From: Kitasatospora humi
GTDB taxonomy: Bacteria > Actinomycetota > Actinomycetes > Streptomycetales > Streptomycetaceae
Direction: 5' to 3'
NCBI RefSeq assembly: GCF_020907985.1
Contig: NZ_JAJJPA010000002.1
Location: 124,001-188,000, forward strand
Length of the DNA stretch: 64,000 nucleotides
Shown piece by piece: positions 59,216 through 64,000 of this stretch (positions within the stretch are counted from its first letter, which is position 1; the number at the start of each line of letters is the position of its first letter). The translations under genes and the position numbers were made by a program. The notes under the pieces are model-generated. The model saw only the letters and a program-made list of their open reading frames with translations, was not told the DNA's origin and did not search any database.

Positions 59216-61483
59216 TCAGTCGCCGAGCCAGGGGCGGCCCTGCCCGCACCGAACGGGCTGCCAGGTGCGCAGCCGCAGGCTGTTGGCCACCACCAGCACC
59301 GAACTCGCCGACATGGCGAGCGCGGCGAGCATCGGGTTGAGCAGCCCGGCCGCCGCCAGCGGAATCAGCACGGCGTTGTAGCCGAACGCCCACACCAGAT
59401 TGGCCCGGATCGTGGCCAAGGTGCGCCGGGCCAACCGGACCGCGACCACCAGCGACTCGATGTCGCCGCGCACCAGGGTCAACCCGGCCGCGCCGATCGC
59501 GGCGTCCGTTCCCGAACCCAGCGCGATGCCGAGATCGGCCGACGCCAGGGCGACCGCGTCGTTCACCCCGTCACCCACCACCGCCACACTCCGCCCGGCC
59601 GCGCGCAGCTGTGCGACCAGCTCGGCCTTGCGCTCGGGCGAGGCGCCCGCGTGGACCTCGCTGATGCCCAGTTCCTCGGCCACCGCCCGGGCCGCGCCCG
59701 CCTGGTCCCCGGTGGCCAGGACGGTCTCCAGGCCCATGCCGCGCAGCCGGTGCACCGCGCGGTAGCTGCCGGGCCGCAGGGTGTCGCCGACCGCCAGGAG
59801 CGCGGCCGGTCGCCCGTCCAGTTCGGCGACCACCGCCGTCTGCCCGGCCGCCTCGGCGCGGGCCAGCGCGTCACGCAACTCCCTCGGCAGGTCAGTGGAG
59901 TCGGGCCGCACCACGCGCACCAGCACCCCCTCCACCGTGCCCACCACGCCGAGGCCCGTCATCGCCCGGAATTCCGACACGGGCGGGAGCGGTGTCCCCG
60001 CGGTGGCCACGAGTGCCCGGCCGACGGGGTGCTCGGAGCGCTGCTCGACCGCTGCGGCCAGCCGGAGCACCGCGTCGAGCTCGAACCCGTCGGCTGCCGT
60101 ACTCGCCAGCAGCGTCATCCGACCGGCCGTCAGGGTGCCCGTCTTGTCCAGCACCACGGTGTCGATCCGGCGCAGGCTCTCCAGCACCTCCGGCCCCCGC
60201 ACCAGCACGCCGAGCTCCGCACCTCGCCCGGTGGCGGCGAGCAGCGCGGTCGGTGTCGCCAGACCGAGCGCGCAGGGGCAGGCGACCACGAGCACCGCGA
60301 CGGCAGCCGTCAACGCGTCCGCGGTGCCTGCGCCGGTGCCCAGCCAGAAGCCGAACACGCAGACCGCGATCCCCAGCACGACGGGCACGAACACTCCGGC
60401 CACCGTGTCGGCCAGCCGCTGCGCACGGGCCTTGCCGGCCTGGGCGTCCGTCACCAGGGCGGTGATCCGGGCGAGCTGGGTGTCGGCGCCGACGGCGGTG
60501 GCCCGCACCACCAGTGTGCCGCCGACGTTGAGCGTCCCACCGGTCACCTTGTCGCCGGGGCCGGCCTCCACCGGCACGCTCTCGCCGGTCAGCAGGCTCA
60601 GGTCGAGCGCTGAGCCGCCCTCGACGACCACTCCGTCGGTGGCGACCTTCTCGCCGGGCCGCACCACGAACTCCTGGCCCGGCAGCAGTTGTTCGATCGG
60701 GACCAGCCGCTCGACGCCGTCCTCGCGCAGGCAGACCTCCTTCGCCCCGAGTTCGGCCAGCGCCCGCAACGCCGAGCCGGTGCGCACCCGCACCCGGCCC
60801 TCCAGGAACCGGCCGCACAGCACGAACAGCGGGACTCCGACCGCCGCCTCCAGGTAGATGTGCGCGCCGCCCCCGGCGTCGGCGGTCAGTGAGAACGGCA
60901 TCCGCATGCCGGGGGCACCCGCGCCGCCGAACAGCAGCGCGTAGGCGGACCAGCCGAAGGACGCGAGGACGCCGAGACTGACCAGGGTGTCCATGGTCGC
61001 CGTGGCGTGCCGCAGGCTGCGCCAGGCACGCTGGTGGAAGGTGGCCGAGCCGAGCGTCACCACATAGCCCGCAAGCGCGAAGCACCCCCACTGCCAGCCG
61101 CGGAACTGCAGCGCGGGCACCATCGACACCGCGATCACCGGCACCGCGAACAGCGCGAGCAGGACCAGCAGCAGCGGGTCCACGTCGCCGTCCACCTCGT
61201 CGGGGGCTGCGGGGGCCGACGCCCGATCGGCGACCGGCTCGGCCGTGAAGCCCGCGGCCTCCACCGCCGCGACCAGCTCGGCGACAGGGACGTCCACCGG
61301 GTGCAGCACCCGGGCCCGGCCGGTTGCCAGGTTGACCCCGGCCCGGACGCCCCCGAGGCGGGCCAGCCGCTTCTCCACCCGCGCGACGCAGGCCGCGCAG
61401 GTCATCCCGCCCACGGCCAGATCGGTCGTCGCGATGTCCTGGTCGCTCGTCGCCGCGGCGGCGCCATGGGCCTGAGGACTCAT
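59216..61483 (-). CDS. copA: Copper-translocating P1B-type ATPase
   Basis: 755 aa. N-terminal heavy-metal domain AVGGMTCAACVARVEKRLAR, then eight helices with the ion motif VVACPCALGLATPTALLA (CPC). Phosphorylation loop VVLDKTGTLTAG, HP motif SEHPVGRAL and hinge VAVVGDGVNDAVALA. Exports Cu+ from the cytosol. The ATG overlaps the stop of the preceding small gene (ATGA). Confidence 0.93.
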   Translation of the reverse strand: MSPQAHGAAAATSDQDIATTDLAVGGMTCAACVARVEKRLARLGGVRAGVNLATGRARVLHPVDVPVAELVAAVEAAGFTAEPVADRASAPAAPDEVDGDVDPLLLVLLALFAVPVIAVSMVPALQFRGWQWGCFALAGYVVTLGSATFHQRAWRSLRHATATMDTLVSLGVLASFGWSAYALLFGGAGAPGMRMPFSLTADAGGGAHIYLEAAVGVPLFVLCGRFLEGRVRVRTGSALRALAELGAKEVCLREDGVERLVPIEQLLPGQEFVVRPGEKVATDGVVVEGGSALDLSLLTGESVPVEAGPGDKVTGGTLNVGGTLVVRATAVGADTQLARITALVTDAQAGKARAQRLADTVAGVFVPVVLGIAVCVFGFWLGTGAGTADALTAAVAVLVVACPCALGLATPTALLAATGRGAELGVLVRGPEVLESLRRIDTVVLDKTGTLTAGRMTLLASTAADGFELDAVLRLAAAVEQRSEHPVGRALVATAGTPLPPVSEFRAMTGLGVVGTVEGVLVRVVRPDSTDLPRELRDALARAEAAGQTAVVAELDGRPAALLAVGDTLRPGSYRAVHRLRGMGLETVLATGDQAGAARAVAEELGISEVHAGASPERKAELVAQLRAAGRSVAVVGDGVNDAVALASADLGIALGSGTDAAIGAAGLTLVRGDIESLVVAVRLARRTLATIRANLVWAFGYNAVLIPLAAAGLLNPMLAALAMSASSVLVVANSLRLRTWQPVRCGQGRPWLGD

Positions 61484-61710
61484 CGCGACACCTCCACCGC
61501 GGTGAGCGGGCGCAGGCCGTCCATCTGCATGCCCGGCACCTGCGGGCCGGTCGGCGCGTCCGTCGGATCCTTCGGGCCGGATGCGGACGGTCCCACCAGT
61601 CGGCCGACCCCGTACGAGGCGCCGAACAGCAGGACGAGCAGCAGGGCGAAGCCGAGCAGGACCCGGCCGGGCCGCGCCGCCGCGCGCCCACTGGGCGAAG
61701 GTGTGGTCAT
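61480..61710 (-). CDS. Small single-pass membrane protein coupled to copA
   Basis: 76 aa. One helix (RVLLGFALLLVLLFGASYGVG) followed by an outside tail with GPQVPGMQMDGL, where the Met residues could bind Cu+. Overlaps copA by four bases. Small proteins like this precede copper ATPases in other streptomycetes. Role inferred: handing over or sensing copper. Confidence 0.7.
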   Translation of the reverse strand: MTTPSPSGRAAARPGRVLLGFALLLVLLFGASYGVGRLVGPSASGPKDPTDAPTGPQVPGMQMDGLRPLTAVEVSR

Positions 61711-61801
61711 CGAACTCAAGGTGGTCTCCAGGGGATGGTCCGCCGGCGCCGTGCACGCGGACGCCGACGGACGGGTTCGGATAGAGCAGGGGGAAGGCGC
61801 G

Positions 61802-62386
61802 TCAGGCCGCCAGCGCCGTGGCTCCGCTTCCGGCGTCCGGCTCCTCATCGGAGTCCGCCGCGCGCAGCAGCGCGACGAGTTGGTCCCGGGCCCGGGCGAC
61901 CCGCGAGCGCACCGTGCCCACCGGGCAGCCGGACAGTGCCGCAGCCTCCGCGTAACTCAGCCCGACGACCTGGGTCAGCACGAACGCCTCCCGTTGCCGG
62001 GCCGGAACGAACGTCAGCAGGTCGATCAGCACCACCTCGTCCTCGAACCCCACCGTCGAACACGGCTGGAGCTCCGCGGCCTCCTCCCAGTCGGCCAGGG
62101 AGGAGCAGCGCGGCCGGACCGCCGCGCTGCGGTAGCGGTCCACGACGGTGCGCCGGGCGATCGACAGCAGCCAGGTGCGCGCCGAGGAGCGGCCGGCGAA
62201 CGCGGGCAGGCCGCCCAGCGCCCGCAGGAACGTCTCCTGGGTCAGGTCGTCCGCCGACTCGACGTCCGTGAGGTGCGCGACGAACCGCCACACATCGCGG
62301 TGGGTGGCCCGGACGAACCTCTCGACGTCCTCCGGACAGCCCTGACCGGCGGTCAGTGCCAGGGTGGTCAGCCGTTCGTCATCCAC
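61802..62386 (-). CDS. ECF-type RNA polymerase sigma factor
   Basis: 194 aa from GTG 62386, which has GGGGGTG upstream (GTG at 62413 is an alternative). Region 2 is seen in RFVAHLTDVESADDLTQETFLRALGG and region 4 in LTQVVGLSYAEAAALSGCPV followed by VRSRVARARDQL. Divergent from a zinc-finger protein gene 80 bp away, the usual sigma/anti-sigma pairing. It may control the copper or metallophore genes, but no recognition sequence can be proved. Confidence 0.9.
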   Translation of the reverse strand: MDDERLTTLALTAGQGCPEDVERFVRATHRDVWRFVAHLTDVESADDLTQETFLRALGGLPAFAGRSSARTWLLSIARRTVVDRYRSAAVRPRCSSLADWEEAAELQPCSTVGFEDEVVLIDLLTFVPARQREAFVLTQVVGLSYAEAAALSGCPVGTVRSRVARARDQLVALLRAADSDEEPDAGSGATALAA

Positions 62387-62465
62387 GGCCCACCCCCGGC
62401 GTGCGGCCCGCACCGGCCGCGGACGGCGTTACCGCCTCGGGCGGCCGGTGGGGGAGCATGGGCCC

Positions 62466-62753
62466 ATGACATGTGCCGATTGCCGCGCCTGCCGCGCCGC
62501 GATGTCCGCGCACCTCGACGGCGAGCTCGCGCCGGGGCCGGAGGCAGCCCCGGAGCACTCCGCTCACCTGGCGCGGTGTGTCGACTGTGCCGACTGGCTG
62601 GCCGGCGCCCGACGGCTGCGCGAGCTGACGCTCACCGCGCGGGGGCCGTCCCCGCAGGAGACGCAGCGGCTCATCGCCGCCGTGCTGGAGGCGGTCAGCG
62701 GCCAGGTGCGGGTGGGGAACGACGGTCGTTCTGTTGGTCACGAAAGGTCCTGA
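62466..62753 (+). CDS. Putative zinc-finger anti-sigma factor (zf-HC2)
   Basis: 95 aa. MTCADCRACRAAMSAHLDGE, then HSAHLARCVDCADWLAGARR show the H-x3-C-x2-C zinc-binding anti-sigma motif plus additional N-terminal Cys. No membrane segment follows, so it is a soluble sensor. Divergent to the ECF sigma gene. Metal or redox release of sigma is inferred from the family. Confidence 0.8.
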   Translation: MTCADCRACRAAMSAHLDGELAPGPEAAPEHSAHLARCVDCADWLAGARRLRELTLTARGPSPQETQRLIAAVLEAVSGQVRVGNDGRSVGHERS

Positions 62754-63067
62754 GGGCAGGAACGAGGACGGCGCCGCACCAGCGGAGCCGTCGAGCGGCA
62801 GCGGCCCACCGCACCACCGGCCCGGACGCCTGAACCAGGCCGGCGGGCATCGCGACGCGGCCCCCTGAGCTCAGGGCACCTCGTCGTCGGACAGCGGTGC
62901 CGACCCAGGCCGGGCACCGTGTCTCACGGGTGGTGTGGCGGCCAGACCCGGCGGCTCGCTCAGCCGTGGTGGCCGCGAGCGCGGGGATGACCGGCCCGCG
63001 GGCACACCGCGCAGCGCCGTCGCGTGCGCAGCTCGGCGCAGGGGGCGTGAGGTGTGTGGCGGGCGCT
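62754..63067. other. 314-bp stretch without a supported gene
   Basis: Open frames here overlap each other on both strands and lack ribosome sites or family similarity. No repeat or hairpin stood out. Confidence 0.5.
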
Positions 63068-63868
63068 TCAGAAAGCCGGGGCGACGCTGCGGGGCGGCCC
63101 GCGCCGCACGAGCGCGTGGGAGAGCAACGCCAGGCGGGGCAGCCGGGTGTGACGGGACCTCGGGTGGGTCGGTGCCGGCGGTTCCCACCCGCGCGGGGTG
63201 AGGGTGAGCAGCGCGAGCACCGGCAGGAACACCCCGGCCAGGGTGCGCAGCGCCTCGAACAGGCCGACGATCGCCGCCTCGCCCCGCCAGAGCAGCAGCG
63301 CGCAGGCGAGGGCTGCCAGGAGGTGGGCGGCCAGCATTCCGGCGGACAGACCGTCAACCAGCGGAGCCGAGCCCGCCCCCGCCATGCCGTGTACCGCACC
63401 CGTACCCTGCATGCCGGCCATGCCGCTCATGCCTTGCATGCCGGTCATCGGCGTCATGGTGGCCGAGCCGGTGGCCGGCAGTGCGTCGGGGTCCAGGCCG
63501 GCCATCCTGGCCAGCTCGGCCGGGCTCAGCCCGGTCGGGTTCGCGCCGCGGGGCGTGCACAGCAGCAGGCTCACCAAGTCGGGTGCCCCGCGGACCGCCT
63601 GGGCCGGCGTGGTGCCCATCGAGCCGGTGTGCTCGAACAGCGTGTGCAGGGCGGCCTGGACGGCCACCATCCACCCGCTGACCGTCGCCAGTCCGCGCCG
63701 GCGCCCGGCCAGCAGCCAGGTACCGCCAGCCGTCCCGGCGAACGCCCCGCCCAGCACCGGCATCGGGAGCCCGGTCTCGGACATGCTGACGTGCGCGGTG
63801 GCGGCCAATGCCACGCACAGGGTGGCGAAGACCACGGCGCGGAGCACGCGAAGCTGGCGGGTCGTCAC
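63068..63868 (-). CDS. Met-rich integral membrane protein
   Basis: 266 aa from GTG 63868 (GTG at 63928 would add 20 residues that break similarity to the paralogue at 47498). About five helices. A long outside loop holds MTPMTGMQGMSGMAGMQGTG, seven Met in twenty residues, the kind of sequence that binds Cu+. Later helices are AAHLLAALACALLLW and LAGVFLPVLALLTL. It points away from the sigma factor region. Likely involved in copper handling; unproven. Confidence 0.75.
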   Translation of the reverse strand: MTTRQLRVLRAVVFATLCVALAATAHVSMSETGLPMPVLGGAFAGTAGGTWLLAGRRRGLATVSGWMVAVQAALHTLFEHTGSMGTTPAQAVRGAPDLVSLLLCTPRGANPTGLSPAELARMAGLDPDALPATGSATMTPMTGMQGMSGMAGMQGTGAVHGMAGAGSAPLVDGLSAGMLAAHLLAALACALLLWRGEAAIVGLFEALRTLAGVFLPVLALLTLTPRGWEPPAPTHPRSRHTRLPRLALLSHALVRRGPPRSVAPAF

Positions 63869-64000
63869 AGTGCCCACATCCTCGCACCCCCTTACCCGCG
63901 CTGTCCCAGCACCTCCCGGATTCGTCACCCACCATCCTGGCGGCCGCGGTTACGCGCCACGACCGGTGCCCGGATCCGCCACCGCTGCGGGCCCCAGGTG

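Noticed and set aside
1..64000. tRNA, rRNA or CRISPR arrays
   Set aside because: No cloverleaf-like segments with a CCA-proximal T-arm consensus, no rRNA stretches and no regularly spaced repeats were found on reading. A covariance-model scan would be needed to exclude small RNAs.

Overview
The window is very GC-rich actinobacterial DNA. Genes are close-packed, GTG starts and 4-bp ATGA/GTGA overlaps are common, and the families (paired duplicate CBS proteins, SpoIIE-type phosphatase, Zur boxes, zinc-free ribosomal protein paralogues, secreted B-lectin) point to Streptomyces or Kitasatospora. At least eight decayed genes and one insertion sequence suggest an accessory chromosomal region rather than the conserved core. 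Every identification is read from sequence only; no database search was possible.

Layout. 1-7.8 kb: mixed accessory genes (end of an F420-type oxidoreductase, a secreted B-lectin, a PAS-SpoIIE phosphatase, an NmrA-like reductase divergent from a TetR regulator, a second TetR gene whose start codon lies inside a perfect operator, and broken SDR and MFS genes). 7.8-13.3 kb: a group 3b-like [NiFe] hydrogenase operon (Fe-S, cyclic-nucleotide-binding, FAD/NAD, small and large subunits) with a divergent maturation protease. 13.5-32.9 kb: a dormancy/hypoxia locus of the DosR (DevR)/OsdR type: response regulator, GAF histidine kinase, GNAT-acyl-CoA synthetase, PEP synthase, Acg-like nitroreductase, USP, OsmC protein, four intact CBS proteins, a GH65 phosphorylase and an ABC exporter. 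Upstream regions across this locus share a motif close to GGGCCGACCGGCCC, probably the operator of the regulon.

33-42.9 kb: a zinc-starvation locus: lipoprotein, ATPase and two permeases of a Zn/Mn ABC importer, a Zur-like repressor, a His-rich protein, an ArsR regulator, and zinc-independent paralogues of bL33, bL28, uS14, bS18 and bL32 with COG0523 proteins. Zur-like boxes lie upstream of each unit, including a CooC/MinD-type ATPase. An IS1182-family element (about 43.1-45.0 kb) sits beside it.

45-64 kb: an IMPase-like gene, a truncated collagenase with a damaged active site, a copper-protein (YcnI) remnant, a DsbA/VKOR thiol-oxidation pair, and then the most novel-looking block: a tiny Cys-rich protein, a siderophore/B12-type ABC importer, and a convergent operon (MFS, asparagine synthetase, cytochrome P450, PvcA/Dit1 isocyanide synthase). 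It lies next to a CopA-type copper ATPase, an ECF sigma/zinc-finger pair and Met-rich membrane proteins. I infer an isonitrile metallophore (perhaps chalkophore) system made, exported and re-imported from this locus.
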